Assembly: GCA_900544755.1 (NCBI GenBank)
Contig: UQWQ01000064.1
Location: 1 to 11,675 of the forward strand
Reading direction: 5' to 3'
Source of the DNA: an uncultured Collinsella sp.
GTDB lineage: Bacteria > Actinomycetota > Coriobacteriia > Coriobacteriales > Coriobacteriaceae
DNA: 11,675 bases
Shown: positions 6,291-11,675 of the stretch, piece by piece
Position numbering within the stretch: the stretch's first letter is position 1
Layout of the letters: every line of letters begins with the position of its first letter
The notes under the pieces: model-generated
Databases searched by the model: none
What the model was told of the DNA's origin: nothing
What the model saw: the letters and a program-made list of their open reading frames with translations, nothing else
Position numbers and translations under genes: made by a program

Positions 6291-7277
6291 ATGGACCAGG
6301 ACAAGACGACCGTGATGGGCGGATATGGTTCCGCGCAGGCTGACGATAGCGCCGATGCGACCCGCGTTGTTCCCAACCCCGGTTATACCGACCCCGCCGC
6401 GACGCAGCCTTCTGCCGAACCCACACAGGTTATGGGCTATGGCGATACACCGCGGGATCCATTTGATTATGCACCGCAGGACCCGTATGGCAATGCGACG
6501 CCGGACCCGTATGGCAATGCGGCGACAGATACTTATAACAACCTGCCGCAAAATCCCATTCCGCAGCCTCAACAGACGACGTATATGCCGCGCACGGCAC
6601 AGGCCCAGCCTCGATATGAATCGCGCGATCCGTATGCGCGCCAACCCTATCGCGAGTATCCCAAGTCGATTCCGCAATATGGCGAGGACGAGGAAGAGAC
6701 GCCGTCGCGTTCGTCGAGTGTGATCAAGAAGATTCTCATTGTGCTGGCGATTTTCTTTGCCCTCTCGATTGTGTTTGCCATCGTGTCGGGCATGCTCAAC
6801 AGGCGAGGGAGTTCAACGGCCGATACCACTGCCGAGCAAACCGAGTCCGCCTCGTCTAGCACCGTCGATCTGAGCGATATCCCGGGGCAGTACTGGTCCA
6901 ACGCCAAGAAGCTCCTCAAGTCGCGCGGCGCCGATCTTTCGAATGCTGTGATTCTGACTGACGACGGCTCGACGCCTGTTGTCGATGCCAACTGGGTTGT
7001 TACTTCTGCCTACTATAACGACAACGGTAACCTCGAAATTCAACTCACGCACAAGAACAGCTCGGGCAACTCGTCCGACGGCCAAAGCGGCACCGACAAT
7101 TCGAGCTCCAACACGCTGGAGGACCTGAGCAACAAGGCGCAGGAGTTAGGAGACAAGGCGCAAGAGCTGGGCGATACGGCTCAGAACCTCGGCGATACTG
7201 CTCAGAATCTGGGCGATATGGCTACCAATGCCTGGAACGCCCTACAAAACGGCATTTCGGGCGCACAGGGAAACTAG
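6291..7277 (+). CDS. Single-pass membrane protein with PASTA-like outer domain and heptad-repeat tail
   Basis: No characterised family is recognised for the whole 328-residue protein. Residues 1-143 are cytoplasmic by prediction: hydrophilic, Pro/Tyr/Gln/Asp-rich, with three spaced Thr motifs (KTTVMGGYG at 5-13, ATRVV at 23-27, PTQVMGYG at 44-51) and an octapeptide repeat DPYGNA. One transmembrane helix follows (about 147-168), preceded by Lys-Lys and followed by Arg-Arg, which favours an N-inside orientation. After a Ser/Thr-rich linker, residues 195-254 resemble one PASTA-type repeat: an IPGQYWSNAKKLLKSRGAD opening, then a Trp-Val-Val strand and a final strand LEIQLTHK. The C-terminus (280-316) is a run of seven-residue repeats of the form (K/T)AQ(E/N)LGD. 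The ATG follows GGAAAGGAAA by 7 nt. PASTA domains in other bacteria bind cell-wall muropeptides; a surface or cell-wall sensing role is inference. Confidence 0.85.
   Translation: MDQDKTTVMGGYGSAQADDSADATRVVPNPGYTDPAATQPSAEPTQVMGYGDTPRDPFDYAPQDPYGNATPDPYGNAATDTYNNLPQNPIPQPQQTTYMPRTAQAQPRYESRDPYARQPYREYPKSIPQYGEDEEETPSRSSSVIKKILIVLAIFFALSIVFAIVSGMLNRRGSSTADTTAEQTESASSSTVDLSDIPGQYWSNAKKLLKSRGADLSNAVILTDDGSTPVVDANWVVTSAYYNDNGNLEIQLTHKNSSGNSSDGQSGTDNSSSNTLEDLSNKAQELGDKAQELGDTAQNLGDTAQNLGDMATNAWNALQNGISGAQGN
6479..6521 (+). repeat. Exact 19-bp tandem repeat, 24-bp period, within the membrane protein gene
   Basis: GGACCCGTATGGCAATGCG occurs at 6479-6497 and again at 6503-6521. The 24-nt spacing keeps the reading frame and encodes two copies of (D)PYGNA(T/A). 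Nucleotide identity implies a recent in-frame duplication, or slippage-prone DNA. Confidence 0.9.
7129..7215 (+). repeat. 21-bp (seven-codon) degenerate tandem repeat coding for the heptad tail
   Basis: Four consecutive seven-codon units encode KAQELGD, KAQELGD, TAQNLGD and TAQNLGD, followed by a diverged unit. The nucleotide copies differ mainly at third positions, so the protein pattern is better kept than the DNA. Ala and Leu recur on one face, as in an amphipathic helix. Confidence 0.85.
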
Positions 7278-7311
7278 CGGCCGAGCGGCTAGAGCCCTAG
7301 CGGTGCAAACA

Positions 7312-7379
7312 AAAACGGGACGCAGGATCGCGTGACCGGGCGCATAGGCGCGCTGGTCGGCGGTCCTGCGTCCCGTTTT
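7312..7379. terminator. Bidirectional terminator between convergent genes
   Basis: AAAACGGGACGCAGGA (7312-7327) and TCCTGCGTCCCGTTTT (7364-7379) are perfect 16-bp inverted repeats. Each strand ends in TTTT, so the hairpin can stop the + gene ending at 7277 and the - gene ending at 7388. The 36-nt loop can itself fold (GACC 7334-7337 with GGTC 7355-7358, GCGC 7340-7343 with 7350-7353), giving one long arm. Confidence 0.85.
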
Positions 7380-7387
7380 GCTGTCGA

Positions 7388-8569
7388 TTACAACTGCTCT
7401 GCCGGACGCTCGGGCGAGCTAAAGCCGGAGTCAAACGTGACGACGCATGATGCATCGGGCCTGCGCTCGTGCACGATGCGCGTGACGAGCCCCAGCAGCT
7501 CCTCGTCGGATATGTCAAAGCCGTCGGGACGCACCAGGTCAAACGAAACAAAGCCGTCGTGCTCGTGCAAGTCGTGGATGGAAAGCGCGGGGTCGATCTG
7601 CGCTACGCCGCGCTTGACCCAGCCGCGTAGATCGTCACCGGTTGTTGCAATGGGGTCGCAGTGCAGCGTAATGCCAATGCCCATCTGGCGTTTGATGTCG
7701 TGTTCAATGGTGTCCAGAATCTCGTGGTGCTCAAAGGCATCGCCCTCGCCGGGCATTTCCACGTGTGCGCTGGCAAACTGACGGCCGGGGCCGTAGTCGT
7801 GTACCATGAGGTCGTGCGTGCCCAGGACCTGGGGGTACGACATGATCCTGTCGCGGATTTCTTGGACGAGCTTGGGGTCGGGCGCTTGCCCCAGCAACGG
7901 GCTGATGGCGTCGCGCACTAGGCCCAGGCCGCTGATGCAAATGAAGATGCCCACGCCCAGGCCCGCCCAGCCGTCGAGGTCAAAGCCGGTCGTCTGCGAA
8001 ATAAGCGCCGCCACCAAGACCGAGCCCGAGGTGATGACGTCGTTTTTGGAGTCCTGCGCCGTGGCGATGAGCGTCTCCGAGTCGATGCGATCGCCCAGCG
8101 TGCGGTTGAACGCGGCCATCCAGAGCTTAACGAGCATGGACAGGACAAGGGCTGCCATGGAGAGCGCCGAATACGCGGTGGGGGAGGGCTTGATGATCTT
8201 GGTAATGGACTCGAGCACCAGGTTGATGCCGACGGCACAAACGAGGACGGCGACAAACAGGCCGGCGAGGTATTCGTAGCGGCCGTGGCCATAGGGGTGA
8301 CCTTCGTCGGCCGGGCGGCTGGCAAGTCGGAATCCAAGTAGGCTCACAATGTTGCTCGAGGCGTCGGAGAGGTTGTTGAAGGCGTCGGCGATAAGCGAGA
8401 CGGAGCCCGCGAGCAGACCAGCTATGCCCTTGGCCAGGCACAGCGTGATGTTGAGGCCGATGCAGATGAGGCTTGCGCCAAAGCCCGCGTTGGTGCGACA
8501 AGTTGTATCGACCGGATCGTCCTCGTTGCCGGGAACAAGTTTATGTACCAGCCGATTTACAAATAGCAT
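7388..8569 (-). CDS. Cation diffusion facilitator (CDF) family transporter
   Basis: CDF proteins are inner-membrane dimers that export divalent metals in exchange for protons. The 393-residue product has about six hydrophobic segments between residues 30 and 225. The transmembrane metal site is formed by TM2 (ADAFNNLSD: N65, D69) and TM5 (QDSKNDV: D173, D177), followed by a cytoplasmic ferredoxin-like domain (about 228-305). The conserved HPYGHGRYEY loop is at 91-100. The TM5 site has Asp rather than the His usual in zinc exporters, so Mn(II) or another non-zinc metal is plausible; this is inference. A further 85 residues at the C-terminus (SIHDLHEHDG...VSFDLVRP) form an extra domain seen in long CDF proteins. 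The ATG at 8569 is chosen because GAGGAG lies 8 nt upstream; the longer frame to 8728 would run through the presumed promoter. No neighbouring metal regulator is visible. Confidence 0.9.
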   Translation of the reverse strand: MLFVNRLVHKLVPGNEDDPVDTTCRTNAGFGASLICIGLNITLCLAKGIAGLLAGSVSLIADAFNNLSDASSNIVSLLGFRLASRPADEGHPYGHGRYEYLAGLFVAVLVCAVGINLVLESITKIIKPSPTAYSALSMAALVLSMLVKLWMAAFNRTLGDRIDSETLIATAQDSKNDVITSGSVLVAALISQTTGFDLDGWAGLGVGIFICISGLGLVRDAISPLLGQAPDPKLVQEIRDRIMSYPQVLGTHDLMVHDYGPGRQFASAHVEMPGEGDAFEHHEILDTIEHDIKRQMGIGITLHCDPIATTGDDLRGWVKRGVAQIDPALSIHDLHEHDGFVSFDLVRPDGFDISDEELLGLVTRIVHERRPDASCVVTFDSGFSSPERPAEQL

Positions 8570-8787
8570 GGCGTATCTCCTCGCATCCTCGTTTAAGGGG
8601 ATAGTGTAGCTCGCATGGGCGCACCGTGCGCCGATGCTCAGAAAATGCAGCAATGGTCTGCTGGAGCTAACGAGCGGCCCTTCTTGTCCGACCGGGTGCT
8701 CCATTTTGGGCCACATGGGTATGGGCATGTGCCTGCCTGCCCGACATACTTAATGTCGACAGCCCCTGCGCAAAGGAGGACGTATCC
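8570..8787. promoter_or_regulatory. Divergent promoter region between the transporter and zinc-ribbon genes
   Basis: For the + gene, CATACT (8745-8750) with TGGGCA (8722-8727) and a 17-bp spacer is a reasonable promoter, placing transcription start about 30 nt before the ATG. For the - gene, TACACT (8608 down to 8603) is a possible -10 with no clear -35. No further gene is seen in this stretch. Confidence 0.45.
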
Positions 8788-10125
8788 ATGGACGAGATGT
8801 TTGCCATTAAATGCCAAAACTGCGGCGGTCCTATGTACTCACACCAGGCTAAGCGCAGCTTTGAGTGCGCCTATTGCGGCACGGTCATCCCGTGGCAGGC
8901 CGATGCGGGGGAGCCCAAGAGCGCCCTGGGCATTCGTCATGCGCCGCTGACGGTTGTCGATGGACTGCTTAAGCTCACCCATGTGTCGCAGCTCGAGCGC
9001 CCGGTGGACCCCGACTGGTATTTCTTTAATGCGTACTGGCGCAACCAGTCGGTTCTGGAGCATCTGCTGTGGGAGGACCGCGGCACGGCGCAGGAGTTTC
9101 AAGAGGCAGCGCACGTGAGCATTCCGTGCCCCTTCTGCGGTGCGTCCTTTGAGGGGTCATCGACCCAGCGCGTGTTTGAGTGCCCGTCCTGCGGCAATAA
9201 GATTGGCGTTGCCGACCTGCTCAAACCCGGTACCTTTAGCAAGCGTCTGACCATGGGCGTTGGTGCCGAGTATGTGCCTGAGCAGGGTATTCCCTGCGAA
9301 ATCTCGCCGCAGCAGGCGCGTGCCAACGCGCTGCAGCTGGTGCGCCAGTACCCCGACGCCTTTGCCGGGCACGACGTGGAAGACGCGATTCAAAATGACA
9401 TGATGCTCTTCTACTTCCCCATGGCGCTCGCGGACCTGCGCATGATGGCGTCCTTCCCGGGCAAGGGGCTGAGCAAGGAGACCCTGGTGTACTACGAGGT
9501 GCTCGACTGGGCGTATCCGCGGGCAAACTACCTGGACGTTCGCCTTATGGGCATTCTGGAGCCGTGGGACTTTGCCAAGGTTGGGCCGTTTGACCCGGCC
9601 ATGCAGGAAGGTGACTTCCGCGTTGTCTCCGTCGATGCATCCACCAAGGACCAGGTGGTCATTGATAAGCTGGCGCTCGACATTGCCGTCAACGATGCCG
9701 AGGCGGTACTGGGGCTCAATAAAAAGAGCATCCGCGCCTGGGCGCGTAAAGCCCGCAAGCACAAGGATGGTCTGGTGATGGTACCGGTCTACTTTGTCGA
9801 TCGCCCAGCGACGGACAGCCGCGATGGCGAGCAGGTGCGCATTGCCGTAAACGGCCAGACGGGCCGCGCGGCCGCGGTGGTGTTTAGCGACAAGCGTGAG
9901 ACGCATGTGGTGGCGCCGCTCAACCCGAGCCTGCATCTATCGAACGAAAGTACCGTGCATGCCACGCCCATCGAGGTCAAATACGTTAAATCGCCCTTCC
10001 TATACCAGATCGTGCGTCGTGGAGACGGCGAACAGCCGCGTCAGGTGGCAGCGGTAGTCGAGGGCTCCTGCCGAGAGGAGAAGCCAAAACGCAAGGGGCT
10101 GCTTGCAGCGATCTTTGGGAAGTAG
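8788..10125 (+). CDS. Protein with two zinc ribbons (TFIIB-type zinc-ribbon protein), function unknown
   Basis: The 445-residue product has two Cys4 zinc ribbons: C9/C12...C27/C30 (CQNC, CAYC) and C114/C117...C132/C135 (CPFC, CPSC). The rest has no transmembrane helix. It includes the segment GIPCEISPQQARANALQLV (167-185), typical of large bacterial zinc-ribbon proteins whose core begins 'lP..is..qA', and VNGQTGRAAAVVF (354-366), which resembles the 'vNGqTGk' turn of the same group. Annotation pipelines commonly call such proteins TFIIB-type zinc-ribbon proteins; no transcription-initiation role should be read into that. The start is clear: AAAGGAGGA (8772-8780) ends 7 nt before the ATG. The C-terminus is basic (KPKRKGLLAAIFGK). 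It stands alone, divergent from the transporter, and I infer no function. Confidence 0.85.
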   Translation: MDEMFAIKCQNCGGPMYSHQAKRSFECAYCGTVIPWQADAGEPKSALGIRHAPLTVVDGLLKLTHVSQLERPVDPDWYFFNAYWRNQSVLEHLLWEDRGTAQEFQEAAHVSIPCPFCGASFEGSSTQRVFECPSCGNKIGVADLLKPGTFSKRLTMGVGAEYVPEQGIPCEISPQQARANALQLVRQYPDAFAGHDVEDAIQNDMMLFYFPMALADLRMMASFPGKGLSKETLVYYEVLDWAYPRANYLDVRLMGILEPWDFAKVGPFDPAMQEGDFRVVSVDASTKDQVVIDKLALDIAVNDAEAVLGLNKKSIRAWARKARKHKDGLVMVPVYFVDRPATDSRDGEQVRIAVNGQTGRAAAVVFSDKRETHVVAPLNPSLHLSNESTVHATPIEVKYVKSPFLYQIVRRGDGEQPRQVAAVVEGSCREEKPKRKGLLAAIFGK

Positions 10126-10186
10126 GGGAACGGTACGGGACAGTGCGCAGTAGTGCGAGCTGTCCGTCGTGGTAGATCTAAATAAA

Positions 10187-10219
10187 CGGTGGGACGGCTG
10201 CAAAAGAGCCGCCCCACCG
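10187..10219 (-). terminator. Hairpin terminator, T-tract on the - strand
   Basis: CGGTGGG-A-CGGCT (10187-10199) pairs with AGCCG-C-CCCACCG (10207-10219): 12 pairs with one mismatch and a 7-nt loop. The upstream + strand AATAAA reads TTTATT on the - strand, directly after the stem, so this fits as the terminator for the - strand ADP-ribosylglycohydrolase transcript. The + strand side lacks a T-run. Confidence 0.65.
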
Positions 10220-10299
10220 GGCAAAATCAAGGTGTGCCGCGGAACCCGCTCCTCAGCCGGTCAACTTTGGAAGCGCGGGCAACGCAGGTGTTAATGTCT

Positions 10300-10325
10300 A
10301 AAGGGCCGGGGCAACCGGCCCTTTT
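10300..10325 (+). terminator. Intrinsic terminator, probably of the zinc-ribbon gene
   Basis: AAAGGGCCGG (10300-10309) and CCGGCCCTTT (10315-10324) form a perfect 10-bp stem with a GGCAA loop and a TTTT end. It lies 174 nt after the zinc-ribbon stop codon. The - strand side also ends in TTT and could work weakly. Confidence 0.8.
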
Positions 10326-10481
10326 CTGCGGCAGCGGGGATTCGAATACCAACACGGTGTACGGTCCCACGGTACTTTGCTCTGTGACGAACGGACCCAT
10401 GACGGCGCATTCTGTAATCATCATTTATGCGGTCCCTTAATCATTTACGTTGACTGACATTGTCTTCGTTGAAGGCGTGTC

Positions 10482-11270
10482 CTAAAACAAGCAGTTCTCA
10501 ATCAACTCTTTACCGCGCAGGGTATCGATCCACTCCTGCGGAATTGCGCCGATACCGTAGGCCGTGCCGGCGAGGGCGCCTGCGACGGCTGCGGTGGTGT
10601 CGGTGTCGTCGCCCAGGTTGACGGCGGCAAGGACGCAATCTTCGTAGCTGTTGGTGTTAACAAAGCACCAGCTGGCGGCCTTAAGGGTGTCGCGCACGAA
10701 GCCGCCGGACCTAATTTCCTGCTCAGGCACACCTTTCAGATGAAGCGCCCACGAGGGAAGCGTGCCGTTCATCACGCCCCTCATCAGCTCGACAAATATG
10801 ACGCATGCGTCGGTCGATGTTCTGTGAGCGTGCGTTATCGCGGAGACCTCGCAGATCTCGTCGTCAGTCGCGTCGACAAACGCCAGGGGTGCGATGCGCA
10901 TGAGGGAACCGTTGCCGTTGTCGCGCTCGCCGGAGCCTCCTTTGCCGGTACGCAAGGCGTGGGCGGTCGTGCCGCCGTAATCGAAAACGCCGTCGATCGT
11001 ATACTCGCCACGGGCAATCCAGCTTACGAACTTGTCGCGTATGTCCGCGGTGTCGATGTGCCCAAGCTCTCTAATCGAGTCGCAGGTAGCAAGCGTCATG
11101 GACGTGTCATCGCTCCAGGTGCCGGCGGGTTGCCCATGCGTGCCGTAGCCGATCATGTCCGTGCATTCGAACGTGCCGCGGGGCCTGAACTCGTAGGGAA
11201 CGCCCAGCGCGTCGCCGACGGCAAGTCCATAGATGCAGTCGCGCAGTGTTGTTTTCGGTCTGTCTGTCAT
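10482..11270 (-). CDS. ADP-ribosylglycohydrolase family protein
   Basis: Members of this family (DraG, ARH3) cleave ADP-ribose from modified proteins or nucleic acids, or hydrolyse related ADP-ribosyl compounds, using two Mg/Mn ions in the cytoplasm. The 262-residue product carries the full motif set: GLAVGDALGVPYEF (16-29), the metal-binding SDDTS (about 53-57), NGNGSLMRIAPLA (about 119-131), a THAH segment near 147, and the C-terminal LGDDTDTTAAVAGALAGTAYG with the second metal-binding Asp/Thr cluster. It is therefore likely active; the substrate cannot be read from the sequence. The ATG at 11270 has AGAGGAG 6 nt upstream. It lies 63 nt downstream of the nuclease-like gene on the same strand, so the two may be co-transcribed. 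It ends close to a terminator facing the right way at 10187-10219. Confidence 0.92.
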   Translation of the reverse strand: MTDRPKTTLRDCIYGLAVGDALGVPYEFRPRGTFECTDMIGYGTHGQPAGTWSDDTSMTLATCDSIRELGHIDTADIRDKFVSWIARGEYTIDGVFDYGGTTAHALRTGKGGSGERDNGNGSLMRIAPLAFVDATDDEICEVSAITHAHRTSTDACVIFVELMRGVMNGTLPSWALHLKGVPEQEIRSGGFVRDTLKAASWCFVNTNSYEDCVLAAVNLGDDTDTTAAVAGALAGTAYGIGAIPQEWIDTLRGKELIENCLF

Positions 11271-11286
11271 GGAGCGCTCCTCTTAT

Positions 11287-11314
11287 GTCGGGGGATATGA
11301 AACGCCGTCGGGGG
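11287..11314. repeat. Paired 8-bp direct repeat upstream of the ADP-ribosylglycohydrolase gene
   Basis: GTCGGGGG occurs at 11287-11294 and 11307-11314, exactly 20 bp apart (about two helical turns), in the 63-nt gap between the nuclease stop and the glycohydrolase start. Both copies are followed by an AT-rich step (ATAT, TATC). The spacing would suit a dimeric regulator; no binding protein is identified. Confidence 0.5.
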
Positions 11315-11333
11315 TATCGGTCGCAGCGTGCTG

Positions 11334-11675
11334 CTACCCTTGCACTTCGCCATTAGTCGCTTCGTTGATGGCGCGGTACTCGGCACTCAGCTCGCGCGCC
11401 AGCTCTTCCTTGCTTGGAAGATACGGCAGGTATTTGGCGGCAAACACTTGGTCGTTGTCTTCGGGCAGCGTGTACTCGACAATCGAGTCGCTTTTGTCCG
11501 CGCAGAGCACGATGCCTATAGGCGGATTGTCGCCTTCGTTCATGAGCTCGCGCGTGTAGTAGTTCACATACATTTGCATCTGGCCCAGGTCCTGATGCGT
11601 AAGGTCATCGGTCTTAAGGTCGATGAGCACGAAGCAGTGCATCAGATAGTTGTAAAACACAAGGTCAATATAGAA
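11334..11675 (-). CDS. PDDEXK nuclease domain protein, YhcG/DUF1016 family, C-terminal part
   Basis: The frame enters from the right edge, so only the last 113 residues are seen and the start is outside the window. They match the C-terminal nuclease domain of YhcG-like (DUF1016) proteins: FYIDLVFYNYLMHCFVLIDLK at the edge supplies the PD-(D/E)xK core Asp and the I-D-L-K motif, where most relatives have E-L-K. QMQMYVNYYTREL and NPPIGIVLCADKSDSIVEYTL follow, as in the family (ENPsIGIiLC..k....veya). The tail LPYLPSKEELARELS is also typical. Such proteins are predicted nucleases often found in accessory and restriction-type loci; activity in this one is inferred. The downstream neighbour on the same strand is the ADP-ribosylglycohydrolase. 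Confidence 0.88.
   Translation of the reverse strand, partial: FYIDLVFYNYLMHCFVLIDLKTDDLTHQDLGQMQMYVNYYTRELMNEGDNPPIGIVLCADKSDSIVEYTLPEDNDQVFAAKYLPYLPSKEELARELSAEYRAINEATNGEVQG

Larger units (their letters stand above)
10126..10481. other. 356-nt gene-poor stretch with two hairpins and one doubtful small ORF
   Basis: No confident gene is seen. It holds a weak hairpin (GGACAG 10138-10143 with CTGTCC 10160-10165), the two terminator-like hairpins listed separately, and a 65-codon frame on the - strand (10424 to 10227). That frame begins ATGATGATTACAGAA after a possible AAGGGA site, but it runs straight through the hairpin at 10300-10325 and matches nothing I recognise. Base composition is visibly less GC-rich from about 10330 to 10480 than in the flanking genes. 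Confidence 0.5.

Noticed and set aside
8570..8728. 53-residue N-terminal extension of the CDF transporter
   Set aside because: It precedes a good ribosome-binding site and ATG at 8569, lies in the divergent promoter region, and is not part of the CDF family.
10230..10300. Faint similarity to the SRP RNA apical domain (GGTCA...GGAAG)
   Set aside because: The invariant GGTCAGGTCCGGAAGG core and its partner strand are missing; the shared words are short enough to be chance.
10330..10355. tRNA-like T-loop (GGATTCGAATACC) on the - strand
   Set aside because: The T-stem does not pair properly, and no matching 5' acceptor strand or anticodon arm is found within 90 nt.
11271..11280. Perfect palindrome GGAGCGCTCC directly before the glycohydrolase start
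   Set aside because: Half of it is the spacer between ribosome-binding site and start; a 10-bp palindrome alone in GC-rich DNA is not strong evidence of an operator.

Overview
The window is high-GC, densely coded bacterial DNA. Gene content, codon use and protein style (ruvCAB with TTG/ATG starts, a catabolic-type formate-tetrahydrofolate ligase, PASTA-like and zinc-ribbon envelope or regulatory proteins) suggest a gut actinobacterium of the class Coriobacteriia, most like Collinsella. This assignment is recognition from sequence style, not a database result.

Left part (1-4296, + strand): a NAD(+) synthase-like gene, cut by the left edge, has the two-domain NadE architecture but has lost the residues that define both active sites. 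It is followed by a compact ruvC-ruvA-ruvB operon for Holliday-junction branch migration and resolution. A Gram-positive-type LexA box lies at the ruvC promoter, and both gene junctions are TGATG overlaps, so the operon looks SOS-controlled and translationally coupled.

Middle part (4297-8569): fhs has its own extended -10 promoter and a strong terminator. It is followed by a single-pass membrane protein with a Thr/Pro-rich cytoplasmic N-terminus, a PASTA-like outer domain and a C-terminal heptad-repeat tail. That gene converges on a cation diffusion facilitator gene on the - strand, with a 16-bp perfect inverted repeat between them that can serve as a bidirectional terminator.

Right part (8570-11675): a protein with two zinc ribbons (+) is divergent from the transporter. 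A 356-nt gene-poor stretch then carries two hairpins whose T-rich sides face opposite ways, implying overlapping 3' ends. Beyond it, on the - strand, are a YhcG/DUF1016-type PDDEXK nuclease fragment cut by the right edge and, 63 nt downstream of it, an ADP-ribosylglycohydrolase. This end looks more accessory than the rest.

The strongest oddity is the NadE-like pseudoenzyme. The membrane protein and the nuclease/ADP-ribosylglycohydrolase pair are next. I do not see a clear-cut new multi-gene system, CRISPR array, tRNA, rRNA or insertion sequence.
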